Assembly: GCA_038380795.1 (NCBI GenBank)
Contig: CM076264.1
Span: 3,226,001-3,290,000, forward strand
Reading direction: 5' to 3'
DNA: 64,000 bases
Source: Pyrocephalus nanus
Lineage: Eukaryota > Chordata > Aves > Passeriformes > Tyrannidae
This document shows, in pieces, positions 52,801 to 63,106 of the stretch (within the stretch, counting starts at the first letter, position 1; every line of letters begins with the position of its first letter). The position numbers and the translations under genes were made by a program. Below the pieces are notes generated by a model that was not told the origin of the DNA, ran no database searches, and saw nothing but the letters and a program-made list of their open reading frames with translations.

Positions 52801-54420
52801 CTTATGCTGAGGGAGGAGAACAGACTAACTGATGTGTTTGTTACCTGTATTAAGCTCCAGTGACAGACATGTACCGAGCCACACATTTCAGGACCAGGGC
52901 TTGATGACACCCCCCTCTGCTCTGTGTTTGAGGTATTTCCAGTTTCTTCATTCCATGATTGAAATGGATCATCATACCTTTTGTCTTGCAGCTTATTTCC
53001 AGGTTTATCTACTTTCTCCCCAGCCAAATCCCTCGCTGCTTCTGCCTTCTCCCCACCACTAACACATATTTAGGCCATTTGTCCAGTTCAGACTTACACA
53101 TTTGAGGGTTTTATTTTGGGCCTGTCTCAACTGCATTGATGTTTTCAGGCACTGCAGCAATGCTGGTCTTCATTATTGCAGCTCTGCAGTGACTCACAGC
53201 AGATAGTACAGACAGACACTGCCTTTAAAGTGTGATGTGCAAGTCGTGGCGTGAGGTGAAAGCAAAGTAACTGCAGTGAGGAAAACCTGTATGGACACTT
53301 TAATCATTAGTTAGATTAAGGTAACAATTTATCAACAGCTGTAGCATGTACAGCAGGGATTTGCAATTAATACTAACTATTGATGGATACTTCCTGAAAT
53401 ATCCATCAATAGTTAAAAACCCCATGATTTTTAAAACAGATTTCTGTCATGTTTATCCCTTCAGTGCTCTCTTGGATGAAGTGAGGCAGTGCAGTGGTGT
53501 TTAATGAGATCACAACCATGTCTGAAGTGTGACCTGCTGGCTGGCAGAAGGCAGACACTTAAGAACAAATCCCAGTAGGTGGTTTGGTTTTAAAAATAAG
53601 GTTTCATCTCCACAAAGATTCCAAAATCTATCAGTGAAAAAGCTGCGAGAGAGAAATTGCAATGCACCCATCTGAAATTTAATCAAGAAGGTAAACTTGC
53701 TGTAACAAACATAAAAGGTTAAGTTATAGCAAAGTTACAGCTCTATATGTATTTGGTGAGAATCAATTGGGTATGGAAAGCCCTATATTCTTAAGAATTT
53801 TGTCTTGACCTTTTGTTGACATATCTAACTCAATACATTAATATTTAGTCAATAATTATTCCATCAGAAGGGCTATAATATATAATTATTTCCAGACAGA
53901 ACTTCAAACTGAATACTTAATAATTTTTTTCAACTAATTTAATAATCGCAAACAATAAAGCAAAAAATGAAAAAGTTCTTCACAGGCAGAGTATTTGAAG
54001 TCACTGCAGCTTCTAGTTCTGATCTTAGCAGAAATGCTGCCACTTCCAGTGAGAGCCTCTTTCTCTCTGATCAGGGAGGAACACTGAAAATTTAAAACTT
54101 GGCTCTTCTCAGAGTATTTTTTCCCTTTAAAATGTTGCAGTTATGGCTTAATTTGTTTTGTTGTTGTTCTGGGTTTGGTTTTTTTTGTTTTGTTTGTTTG
54201 TTTTTTAAGAGCTGTCTTCTCTGAGAGCTGCATCAATTCCAAGTGATATCTTCTGCCCAGGATGTGCTGGAAGGCTCCTAATGAACTCTGCCATAGGTTT
54301 TAGTGTTTTAAATATTATCTTTAACAGGTTATGGGAATAACAGAATCTGTGACTCGTGCTTGCAGAATGATCTAAAGTGTCAAAGATATCATCTTGCTGT
54401 TTCTTCTCCATTTCACTTAC
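46877..54420 (-). other. Long intron-like stretch
   Basis: About 7.5 kb between two phase-matched exons. It contains a T17 run at 51345-51361 and the perfect inverted repeat at 53374-53415. An open minus frame at 49864-50202 has a strong acceptor (ctcccctggttttcag) and a fair donor but its phases fit neither neighbour. No interspersed repeat is recognised. Confidence 0.5.
53374..53415. repeat. Perfect 16-bp inverted repeat with 10-base loop
   Basis: Left arm TAACTATTGATGGATA (53374-53389) and right arm TATCCATCAATAGTTA (53400-53415) are exact reverse complements, separated by cttcctgaaa. RNA from either strand would form a 16-bp stem with a 10-base loop. That is shorter than a typical pre-microRNA stem. 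It may be the residue of a small inverted-repeat element. No target-site duplication is obvious beside it. Confidence 0.85.
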
Positions 54421-54503
54421 TTCACTGGTAGGTGGCTTATCAGGACGTGCTGGTGTAGTGTCCCTCTTTATTAAGGTGCTCAGATATTCCTGTGGCTGCA
54501 ATA
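54421..54503 (-). CDS. Candidate coding exon, 27 codons
   Basis: Donor ACCAGTGAA|gtaagt is perfect in the intron; the acceptor is aaatttttctgtgag, entered in phase 1 (G|TA makes Val). It encodes LQPQEYLSTLIKRDTTPARP then DKPPTSE, exit phase 0. A second acceptor eight bases downstream (gtattgcag) keeps the same frame but in phase 0, which would not match the upstream exon. The segment looks like a polar linker rich in Thr and Pro after a helix. The next exon is about 7.5 kb away at 46786-46876. Confidence 0.65.
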
Positions 54504-55075
54504 CTCACAGAAAAATTTGCACACAAAAAAAAGAGTGTCCACTGGCTCTGTGACAGCACCTGTGAAAAGTCAGGTCACTGTGCTAGGAATTTTCTGTGCC
54601 TTTGGGGAAATCTTACAGCATCCTTCAGTGAACAGTGCAGGCTTCTGGGGTTTGTCCTCTGCATGTTGCATTCAGTCTTCTCATGTTTGTGATCTTTTCC
54701 TTAAATGAATCAGACATATGAAATATGATGCATCTTTTGTTCTGCAGTGTAAACACAGTTTTCAACTCAGCAAATATGCTTTCAAATTAGAAACTATTTG
54801 GGATACCAATTTTTGCTGTCTTTTAGAAAATGAAATTGCATGCAGAACTGTTGAATTTGCACACATTACACGTCCTACCTCTTCTGCAGACAAATCTCCC
54901 TGGAGTAATGTGATCTTACCAAAACAAAATGACATTGTTATAGTCCTTTGATATAGCTTTTAGATTTATGGTTAGAAACCAGAATTTTTACTAAAGAAAT
55001 ATTGACTTATGAAAGAAATATGCCCCAGAAGAGCCGGACAAAGTGTTAACAAAAAGCTCATTGAATGGGTCTAAC

Positions 55076-55240
55076 CCTGTGAGACAAATCTGTTGAAGAA
55101 CTCAACTTTGCAGTCTGTGGTTAAAAGAAAGAGGAGCTGAATCCAAGAGAGGATGCGAATAACTTCACAAGCAAAGTGACATGATTCCATCTGCCCAATT
55201 TGGGTGACTCCCAAGCCGAAGCAATCTTTCTCTTGGTTGC
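55076..55240 (-). CDS. Candidate coding exon, 54 codons
   Basis: Acceptor cccacgttttgtttgtgacag before GCAACC is strong; entry phase 1 (G|GC makes Gly), exit phase 1 with donor TCACAGG|gttaga. It encodes NQEKDCFGLGVTQIGQMESC, then a hydrophobic helix-like run containing EVIRILSWIQLLFLL, and ends EFFNRFVSQ. The hydrophobic run is long enough to be a membrane segment but is interrupted by charged and polar residues on both sides; a buried helix of a helical-repeat protein fits as well. Both junctions keep frame with 56070-56204 and 54421-54503. Family unknown. Confidence 0.65.
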
Positions 55241-56069
55241 CTGTCACAAACAAAACGTGGGTATTTTCAAGGACACAAGTGGCTGAAACAGTTTGTCCTC
55301 GTTCAGGCTGTCTGAGAGCTGGCAAGTCCTGCCACCCAAACACCCCTAACCACAGCCTGGGAGCCCCAGTTCAGGCCCGGGCTTGGGAGGGAAGATGCCA
55401 TCTGCCCAAGTACACAGTCCAGTTTGCCTCCTTTTTCATCTCCCATCCAAATGCTGAGCAAAACTAATGATCCTGGTAGGACTAAAAATGGAAAGGTCAA
55501 AACCAGAACGTGGTGTGCTACAGGAAACGGTAGCTCAGTCTGCAGAAAAATCTGCCCAATCCTGGAAGAAACGAACTGAGTGTTTTCATTATTGCTCTAT
55601 TTTTTTTTTCTTCTACAGGGCTGTTAATGTTGCAAAGTGTTACTTTGTTTTGTTTCATCGATGCCTAGGAGAGTAGGTTGGACTTCGTTAGAGCACATTC
55701 CAGTTTGTCCTTAATATACAGCAGATAAAGAGAAAATAATGCATCCGTGCATAAAAATCACTTTGTGCCAGGATTCTATTTGAGAGCATCTGGGAAATGT
55801 TGAAAGCTTTATTACAGAGTGATGAGGTGTGTTACATGAAGCACAAAGAATAGACAGTAAATTACCTTGTCAATCTTACTTCCTTTCCTTCCCTCATCTC
55901 TGTTGCCTTTACCTTTCTCTTAAGCTGCCCAGTGCAACCTCACACTTATTTTTCAGAGGAAAAGCAAGTCCATCTGTCCTTTTCCCTTGGTGCTAAGATT
56001 GATACTGTACTGTCAACATGTTGTCTACCTCCCCAGCCCGGTCCAGCCATTTCAGCAAGGAAGACTTGC
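55241..56069 (-). other. Intron with GC-AG ends
   Basis: This 829-base intron begins AAG|gcaagt and ends gtttgtgacag. GC-AG introns are a minor class that still uses the major spliceosome, and they usually have an otherwise near-perfect donor, as here. The body is unremarkable unique sequence. Confidence 0.55.
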
Positions 56070-56204
56070 CTTGAGCGTTTTTTAGTGCTTTCAAAAGGCG
56101 ATTGATGTGCTCTGGTACAGGAGAACAGAACTGTGTTACTGCCATGGTTACAATTCCCCCGCGGTTCACAGATAGAGTGGTCTCTTCCCACTGAAAGAGT
56201 TTAT
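56070..56204 (-). CDS. Candidate coding exon, 44 codons, GC donor
   Basis: Acceptor ccattttggctacaag before ATAAAC, entry phase 1 (A|AT makes Asn with the preceding exon), exit phase 1 at donor CTCAAG|gcaagt. The product begins KLFQWEETTLSVNRGG, continues IVTMAVTQFCSPVPEH and ends INRLLKALKNAQ. It is among the most protein-like islands in the window. An internal ATG in excellent context (AACCATGGCA) could start a shorter product if a promoter in the CpG block to the right fires leftward, but the open, protein-like sequence continues upstream of that ATG, so I treat it as an internal exon. Confidence 0.68.
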
Positions 56205-56570
56205 CTTGTAGCCAAAATGGTGTTTAAAAAACCCCAAATGCCTGTTCTTTTCTCCCTCTTTGTTACATAGCAGACTCCCAAGGACTTAAAGCATCAGCAT
56301 TGCTGGTCACTTAGATGAACTTGTGATCTACATTTAAAGTAGTCTACATTTTTCTCACCTTCTCTTTGGATTGACTTCATAGAAAAAGACTAATCTTATT
56401 ACTTTTCTTCACTGCTTACTATAGCATTTTTTTTACCTGATTATATGGAAGCTTTGTTGAGGGATATTTATTATCAGAGGCAGGGTTATCGCTTATTCAG
56501 ATGGAAATGCAGAGCACTCCTGGGCCTCCCAGAGTGAACTGCTCAGCTGTCAGAGCTGGGAGATAAGGGG

Positions 56571-56720
56571 AAAAACCAAACAAACAAAAACAAACAAAAC
56601 AAAACCAAACCAAAACAAAAACAAAAACACACACCAAAAACAAACAAACAAACAAACAAAGACCCAAAACAAAACAAACAAACAGACACAAAAAAAAAAA
56701 AAAAACAACAAAAAACAACC
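56571..56720. repeat. A/C-rich simple sequence, (AAAC)n-like
   Basis: About 150 bases composed of A with single or paired C (acaaa, aaacaaac units) and a terminal run of 16 A, with rare G. It could be an expanded poly(A) tail of a retroposon or plain simple repeat. It directly precedes the CpG-rich block. Confidence 0.9.
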
Positions 56721-56849
56721 CATGCCTCAGTGTCTCAGGCATGGTGTTGGGGAACATTTGATGGAAATTGATTTTCCTAAATTTTTGGTTGGGTTGAGAG
56801 TGGCAGCAGGCCTGGACCCCTGGTCCCTGTCCCCTCCCAACTCCCCTGC

Positions 56850-57000
56850 TGCCACCATTTTGGGGTTGCCTCGCAGGCGCCATTTTGTGGCCACCTCACC
56901 GGCGCCATCTTGTGGCGGCACTGGCGTGAGGCGGCGCGAGGGCGGAGGGGTGACCTGAAAGGAATGTGGGACGAGCGGGGCCCTTCCTTCCCTGAGGGAG
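56850..57000. promoter_or_regulatory. CpG-rich block, likely promoter or CpG-rich element
   Basis: By far the densest CpG cluster in the window, including gcggcgcgagggcgg and gacgagcgggg. It contains the YY1-like array and is followed by 'ggggattatatggacg', a possible TATA element, at about 57000. It sits inside the intron between exons 61426-61587 and 56070-56204, so it is not the promoter of that gene unless a short isoform exists. A plus-strand (antisense) transcript could start here; see 57343-57560. An old LTR is an alternative, but I cannot identify ends or target-site duplication. Confidence 0.5.
56855..56929. repeat. Three-unit 25-bp tandem array with YY1-like cores
   Basis: Three consecutive 25-base units start at 56855, 56880 and 56905 with CCATTTTGGGG, CCATTTTGTGGCC and CCATCTTGTGGCG. 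Each carries CCAT(T/C)TTG, the complement of the YY1 core (CAAAATGG / CAAGATGG), and units 1 and 2 end in GGCG. The exact 25-base spacing places all sites at the same helical offset. YY1 sites of this kind are common just inside promoters of vertebrate genes. Factor binding is inferred from the motif only. Confidence 0.75.
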
Positions 57001-57262
57001 GGGATTATATGGACGTTTCAACTGTGGGGATGATTAAAATATTATCCTGACTTTACAAAGGGGGCAGAAATAGCTGGTCCTGTTTGGCGAAAGGTGGGCT
57101 GAGAGAGATGATGAGTCTTAAACTCCCACCCCTGATTTATGACGAGAGCGTGGAGCAACAGGGTACCTTTGGGCCATTGCCACTTTGAAAAGACACGGCT
57201 GGTGACTGCTTTTCCTGAAAATACCCAGTGGAAATGTTGGGAGGTGGCAGAGACAACATTTG

Positions 57263-57314
57263 ATATAATAAATATTTAATAATTATATATATAATTTATA
57301 TAATAATTAATATT
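57263..57314. repeat. Pure A/T block with palindromic character
   Basis: Fifty-two bases of A and T only, including overlapping palindromes such as aaatattt, aattatatatataatt and attaat. It lies between the CpG-rich block and the candidate antisense exon. Low melting stability is certain; function is not known. Confidence 0.85.
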
Positions 57315-57342
57315 CCTGAGGGACAATTGATCGGGAAAGGGG

Positions 57343-57560
57343 CATGAAGGCTGTGGGGACCTCAGAAGGAGAAGCCGGTTTCGGGGATTACGTGATCAAG
57401 GGAAGGCAATAAAACACTCTTTGCTTTTCAGGAGAAGAGGGGGCTGTTTCTCTCACTCTGTGGGCTGTGGAAAGACGGGAGAAACCAGAGGAGGAGGAGC
57501 TGGTGGAGGTGGCGGTGCGGTGGGCTGATCCTGAGCACTTTCCTGTGGAAAACTGTGAAG
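57343..57560 (+). ncRNA. Possible first exon of a plus-strand antisense transcript
   Basis: GC- and purine-rich sequence downstream of the CpG block that ends at a donor (CTGTGAAG|gttagt). A short frame from ATG at 57343 runs 22 codons to a stop inside an AATAAA (GGCAATAAAACAC), so it is not convincing as coding. If transcribed, it would run against the minus-strand gene. The start coordinate is arbitrary. The evidence is composition plus one donor, so this is tentative. Confidence 0.22.
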
Positions 57561-58531
57561 GTTAGTGATAGACACTTTACTGAGGGGCTTGTTGCTGCAC
57601 ACTACCATGGCTGAGTAATTAAAATGTATGGTTAAGTCTACGATTACGAGTACTTATAGTTGCTTAAGGAAAAGCGGGAAACTAGTTGAAGCTTCTGGGT
57701 AATTTATAAGAATATAGAAAAGTCTAGGGGGAAAAATATATTTTTCTGTTTGAGGGATTATAAAGCATGAATAGCCTTTAATGTTCAATTGAGAATTAAA
57801 GTTAGGAATTTCACTTTTCTTCCAAAACAGCAATAAAGAATTTTTTTCTGGCTTGTGGTGTGTTTATTCTTTTAGTTTTCAGGGAGAATGTAGCTAAGTT
57901 CCAAACCTGCCTTACTATTGCTCTATAGATGTGCGAGAATACTTCACTGGGTGGCCCAAGTATTCAGTGTAGTGCAGTAGAAATATTTACTGCCAGCTAA
58001 GTGCTTTAGTAGTTATTCAGAAAAAATACTGAACATTAATGTGAAACATTTTTTGAAGAAGAACAAATAATATGAATTTTTAATAGGATTTTCTTCTTGT
58101 GTGTATGACAATCTCTGCCTAGATATGAGCTACTAGTGGTTTTTTGGGCAACCCATGAGGCATACTACGCGCAGTTACAACTATTTTTAATTATTTATAA
58201 CATTTCTTACTGTTGAAATAAAAATTTGCCATCACTATTCAAGAATACTTGAAAATAATTATGGGAATATGCATAAAGTCTATAAACAACAGGAAAAAAG
58301 GTGAATTCAGTCATACAAAAAATGTGGAGTTCGCTATGTTCTGGATGATGAGGTAAAAGTTGAATATAATCTTGCCTTGTGCAAAAATAAATTGGTTTTT
58401 TTAAATGTTCAGTTCCTTTTGGTTTGGGCAAAATTTGACAGGTTTGTACAAAGGGGAAAAATGAAAATAAAACAAATTTCAAGAAGGTTAATACATCGAA
58501 ATTGTAAGTATTCAGTAACTCTTTATTGCAG

Positions 58532-58579
58532 CATCCTAGAGGCAGCGTCGTGGAGGATGTGATTTTCTATAGGAATATG
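58532..58579 (+). ncRNA. Exon-like island, plus strand
   Basis: Acceptor taactctttattgcag and donor AATATG|gtaagt are both strong, enclosing 48 bases that are open in one frame only (HPRGSVVEDVIFYRNM). If preceded by the donor at 57560 (phase undefined) it could be the second exon of an antisense transcript. No consistent coding chain can be built with other plus-strand islands, so non-coding is more likely. Confidence 0.3.
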
Positions 58580-59982
58580 GTAAGTGGTAAGTATTTGTCT
58601 GTGCCATTGACTGTAAGTAGGTCAGTAAATATTTTGACCCAAGCAAACCTTGGAATTTTTGTCAGGTTTTTTGTTTGTTTTCAAGACAAATCATTTTTAC
58701 AGAAGTGAGAAAATTTTTTTGAAATTTGTTGCAGCTGAAATAGTAAAGTCTTTAATTGAATTACTGGGTATTTGTTTTACATATACATCTGTTGTACACA
58801 GTATTATTTTACTTCATAAAACTCACTCATTTCTGTGGTGGTTATTGCTGGACTGGTAGGTATCAGGTGGGGAGAGCAGAAAGCACAATGTAAGTGCACC
58901 AACCTCTTACCAGCAAATGACTGGCAGTGTGAAATTAATGCATTTACACAATTTGTGGGGTTCTTGGTGCATTTATTTTTTTTTAAGCCAAGGTTTATCA
59001 TCACTAGGTGGTTATCAAGCACTGCTGATCCTGAATTGCACTATGAGGGAGCAGGAGCAGACATCTTTCCTACAGTGGATCTTAGATGTGTAACATAAAC
59101 AACTTTATACTGAGAATGCTTCTTCTGCTCAAACAAAAACTTAGATGGGTGTGGGCTGTGCTGTTAATTGTACAGTTTGTGTGGGACTTATTTGCTGGTT
59201 TTCAACAATTACAGGTTTTGCATTTCATGCCACTGTACTCATCACCTGCTGGGCAATAATCTCTTCAATTTTACTACCAAAGCTCTTTCTGTGGAGGGTG
59301 GGAGGATGAACAGTACAGTGTGATTGAGAATTACAAGTCTTTTCAGCAATTCAAATTTCCTTCCATTTAAACATCATGAAGGAAAAAAGTGCAACTCCGA
59401 TTCCCCCCCCCCCAACTTGGGGAAGAAATGTTTTATTCTTTATTGTAATTTTAAGCAGCTCAGGATAAAGAGCTGGTTGTTATGCAGCATTCCTGTGTTT
59501 TCTGCCAGATTTCTTTGGATGTACATTGCCAGCACCTCTGACAACCTGGTATTTGTTAAAATGGGTAACAGGAATCTTTAATGTCTCTCTTCCATATTTA
59601 TCTAATTATTGGTCAAGCAGCATGACTTGGAGGACATTTAAAAATCCATTTTGCCACACAAGTATTCATTTGAAAGCACTTTTCTTTATTTTTTAAGACA
59701 AGTGACGTGTCAGCTATGTCAAAGCAGTTGGCTGTCACAGGGAAAGTGGACAGAAAGGACTTTTACCTAGACCCAGTGTAAAACCCTGGTGTTATTTTTT
59801 TTCAATATATGAAGTTTAGTGAGTTGTGCTTTGTGATTATGATTTTTACCGTCTCTGACAGCAGACTTGCTGCCTGTTGTGAATTCAGTGAGCAGTCACA
59901 GGTTTGCAGTGGTTGTCCTTCAACCCACAGTCCCTGAGCAGCACTTGGGCTGCATGGTTTGTCTCACTGCCCACTGACACAC

Positions 59983-60180
59983 ATGGCGGAGCAAGATGAA
60001 TGTCATTTAATGGAAGGAACAAAGGGTTTAAGGATGGTGGTTGATGAAACAGCAAGAAAAGAGATTGCAGCCATTAGAGAAATTGTCAGTTGTGCACAAC
60101 CTGCATCCTGTTTAAATCACGTTGGCATGTTGTGCCAAAGAGAAGGAAATCTTACAGCAGTATTGAGAACAAAGCGGTAA
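59983..60180 (+). pseudogene. Isolated 65-codon open frame, unrecognised
   Basis: An ATG in fair context (acacATGgcg) opens a frame with start MAEQDECHLMEGTKGLRMVV and a helix-like segment ETARKEIAAIREIVS, ending NLTAVLRTKR and TAA. Composition is more protein-like than other plus-strand frames in the window. It has no clear acceptor. A donor-like GCG|gtaaat overlaps the stop. It may be a fragment of a retroposed gene or of an unknown element. I do not recognise it. Confidence 0.25.
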
Positions 60181-61425
60181 ATCCATTTCCAAATGGGTAC
60201 CAGCTGAATTGCACCCAGAAATCCAATCTGTCTCAACTGTTTGAGATCTCCTAAAAGTAACAACAGAAGGGAGAAAGAATCTGTCCTTATTATGAATTCA
60301 GATGTTGCTGCTAGTGGTAGCCACTGCTGATTTTGGTTGTAATACTGTGAAATAAATATTATTCTGTCATCTTCTGAACAATACAGTAGAAATTGTTATT
60401 TTTCTGCAGGCTTTTTTTTTCCCAGTGAAGGAGATGGGTAACAGTTTGGAGAGGCATAAAAACAGCAGGCGAGAGCACTTGCCTTTTATCAGTCATGTTT
60501 GCAAGTTGTTCTCTTCTTCTTTCCCACTTTATTTTCCCATGTTTCTACACTGTTTGAGATGGAGATATTATCTGAATTTTTTTCATAGAAAATTACTAGT
60601 TTCTTATCATAATCTACAGTGGAAATTTTAGCTTTTAAATTTTAAGAGAAAATATGGATAATACTGAATTTCTTGTTAGACTACTGGTGTTTATTATAGA
60701 ATAAATTGAATCTTAAAGAACAGGTGATTCTTGAGATAGCCAGGGATTGAGAGCTTTAAAAGAGATTGAATTCATGCTGCAAAATACACAGCAGTTCAGT
60801 GTTGGTCATTTTGATTTATTTTGGTCAAACAAAAGCAGAGCTGCTCCATATTCCTCTGAGTGGGGCTGGAACAGTGTGTGCAACTGTTGTCTATTATCAT
60901 CATGTTTTATTTTTTCAACACAGTGGAGCTGTTGCTGAAGTTTAGAAGGCTGGGCCAAATCTGTCAGTCAAAGAGTTTTTTCTCTCTGCTCACTAAGATC
61001 AGGAATTCTTATTCTAATATTTTAAACATTATAAGTAGCACTATACTTAAATTATAAATTAATATGTTGTTGCTGTGTCTGGAAGAAATAACTAGCCTCA
61101 GTCTGACAGCCAGGTAGTGTTATATTGTGGCGTGTTTCCAAAACAGTGAGCTGTGCATGTCTAATTAGCGCCATCCCTGCTGCAGTCTTGGCCACTGAAG
61201 TGTCTAACCCGGTTCACTTGCAGTTGTTGCTCATCCTTCGTCTGGCGCTGCACGGTGTCACCTGACTGTCACACCTTGAGAATTGTCACCTAGAGTAATT
61301 GTTTGGGATGTTGCTCCGTGTCTTGCTTCCTGAAATCCTGGTGGTTTTCCCTCCACTCAGCTATGAGGCTGCTAATGATATTCCCATGGACTGCTCATAA
61401 AATAAATCCAGCACTGTGTCAGTAC

Positions 61426-61587
61426 TGACAGCAGTGCACAGAGCAGGGCACAGAACAGCAGCAGACTCTGCTGATGCTTGTGTTCTGTGATGGATGTTGG
61501 AGCCAAAGGGAGTGTTCAAGAGGAGGGCTGGCAGGCTGTCCCACAACAGGATCCATGGGCCAGCTGCTCTCCACAGTGCTGACCTTG
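61426..61587 (-). CDS. Candidate coding exon, 53 codons
   Basis: Acceptor gacatttaatcctgcag before CAAGG; entry phase 1 (G|CA makes Ala), exit phase 1 at GCTGTCA|gtactg. It encodes RSALWRAAGPWILLWDSLPA, then LLLNTPFGSNIHHRTQ and ends PALCTAV, continuing in frame into KLFQWEE of 56070-56204. The donor is only fair. The frame runs on 18 codons past it to a TAG (61367-61369), so a terminal exon is the alternative, but no AATAAA stands nearby. GC content is clearly above that of the surrounding introns. Confidence 0.5.
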
Positions 61588-61748
61588 CTGCAGGATTAAA
61601 TGTCACACGTCCTCCTTTCCCCAGCTGAGACCCAAGCACTATTTTGGTATGTGCTTAATGCTCACTGCCTCAAACACTGTCCTTGATGAGATACAGTCTC
61701 CCTAAATCATTCTTCCTGCTCTTTGAAATGTCTGGTATTTCTTATGAC

Positions 61749-61946
61749 CAGTACACACAAAATGAGCTGATAACAAATGTTCCTGCAGGAGCCTCTGTAG
61801 GAAAGCAGGATGCCATAGACAGCCAATTCCACAGGTGCAAGTAGAGGAAAAGTTGGTCATCAGCTCTTCAGGCATGCTCTGAATGGTGCTGCTGCTGTTG
61901 ATCAGTGGGTCAGAGACAATGCTGCCTTTGGTATCACTTTTGTAGT
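61749..61946 (-). CDS. Candidate coding exon, about 65 codons
   Basis: A protein-like open island: DYKSDTKGSIVSDPLINSSS, then MPEELMTNFSSTCTCGIGCL, then WHPAFLQRLLQEHLLSAHFV and CTG at the end. Entry phase 1 with acceptor aaccccacag (weak pyrimidine tract; an alternative acceptor at 61925 keeps the same phase), exit phase 1 at TGTACTG|gtcata, which matches 61426-61587. The serine-rich first third looks like a disordered linker; the second half looks helical. Both splice sites are sub-optimal, which limits confidence. Confidence 0.42.
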
Positions 61947-63106
61947 CTGTGGGGTTCTTTGTTGATTTTTTGGGGGTTTTGCTGCCTTTGTTTGTTTGTT
62001 TTAACCTCAGTGGAAACTGTTTGGATAGTGTCTGCAATGCTGAAGGGATTCAAGATTGCTTGGAGATTGTTTTTTAGTTATTTTGGTTCTTTTTTTTTTT
62101 TCCTCTCTTGGGAAAATGGCTGAATGGAGGGGATGAAAATGTGGGCAGGACTGTCTTGTGAAAAATAATGAAGTCTCAGGTGCTATTTGGTTTTTGATAT
62201 AAAATAGGGGAAAATTGTGTCACCATACACGAAGCTGATGGTGAGGCAGTAGTGTCTCAGCAGGTAGTAATTTAACTTTTCTTTCTGAGCCTCTCAAGGT
62301 CTTCAAGTGTTTTGAGTGATGAGGGTTCAGAGGTCAGACTTCCCTGTCACCATCTTCTTTAGGAATATTAGCCTTCAGTGTATTGGAACTTTTTCCCCAG
62401 TGGTATTTCTTCTGTTCTGGATATATCCTGAAAAGGAAGTGTTTCTAATAGGATGAAAGATGTATATGATTATTACAGTAATGAGGCATAGAAAAAATGT
62501 AGTAGCCTGGTGCCTTCAGAAGTCTTAGAGTAGATGTGATCTGTGGTGGTTTTGAGTCTTGTTCTGCATCCCAATTCTCATGCATAATCTAAACTCTTAT
62601 AATAAATTATGATGTTACCTAAGTCTTTGACTCTTTGACGGTGCAAATTGTTAAGATTCTATTTTCCTTGGAAATATTGTGGCTTACTCGATATATTTCT
62701 TGAAAGAAATCAAACACTTAAATTTTAGATACTTAAGAGCTGTGTCTAACACGAGTACAGCATAAAAGAGTATGAGATGGAGACTCTTGAATGTATTGAT
62801 GTTTTTTCAGTGCACCACGATTATAAGAACATCTGTTTTGAGTAGTGATGTGCTGATCAACTGTGAAAATTCTGTGTTCAGTACCTCTTGACACTTCTCA
62901 TTTCTCCCATGTGGAGGAGCGATGGAGTGGCTGAAAATAGAGCTGTGGTTTAAAGTACAGATGGACAGGGATTCAAAACCTTGGGGGAGGGGGATTGTGA
63001 TGCTGCCTACAGTTATGCATATCTGTATGGATTTAAATGAAGTGATTTGTATTTGTGGCTCTGTGTTTTACATTAAAACAAGGCTTCATCAGTAAATCAG
63101 AGTGAC
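61947..63106 (-). other. Intron-like non-coding stretch
   Basis: About 1.2 kb with a T11 run near 62092-62102 and no other feature that I can support. Confidence 0.45.

Larger units (their letters stand above)
57561..61425. other. Intronic stretch (minus gene) with weak plus-strand signals
   Basis: About 3.9 kb. It holds a 48-base plus-strand exon-like island at 58532-58579, a plus-strand open frame at 59983-60180, and a C9-type run at 59404-59413. A minus-strand island near 58210-58360 (acceptor tatttttgcacaag, frame starting QDYIQLLPHHPEH) is protein-like, but its phases fit neither neighbour and it is not called. Confidence 0.5.

Noticed and set aside
56727..56921. Minus-strand frame starting in the CpG block as a first exon for 56070-56204
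   Set aside because: The first codon is GTG, not ATG; the ATG in the third YY1-like unit is out of frame with the next exon. The protein-like sequence of 56070-56204 also extends upstream into 61426-61587 in phase.
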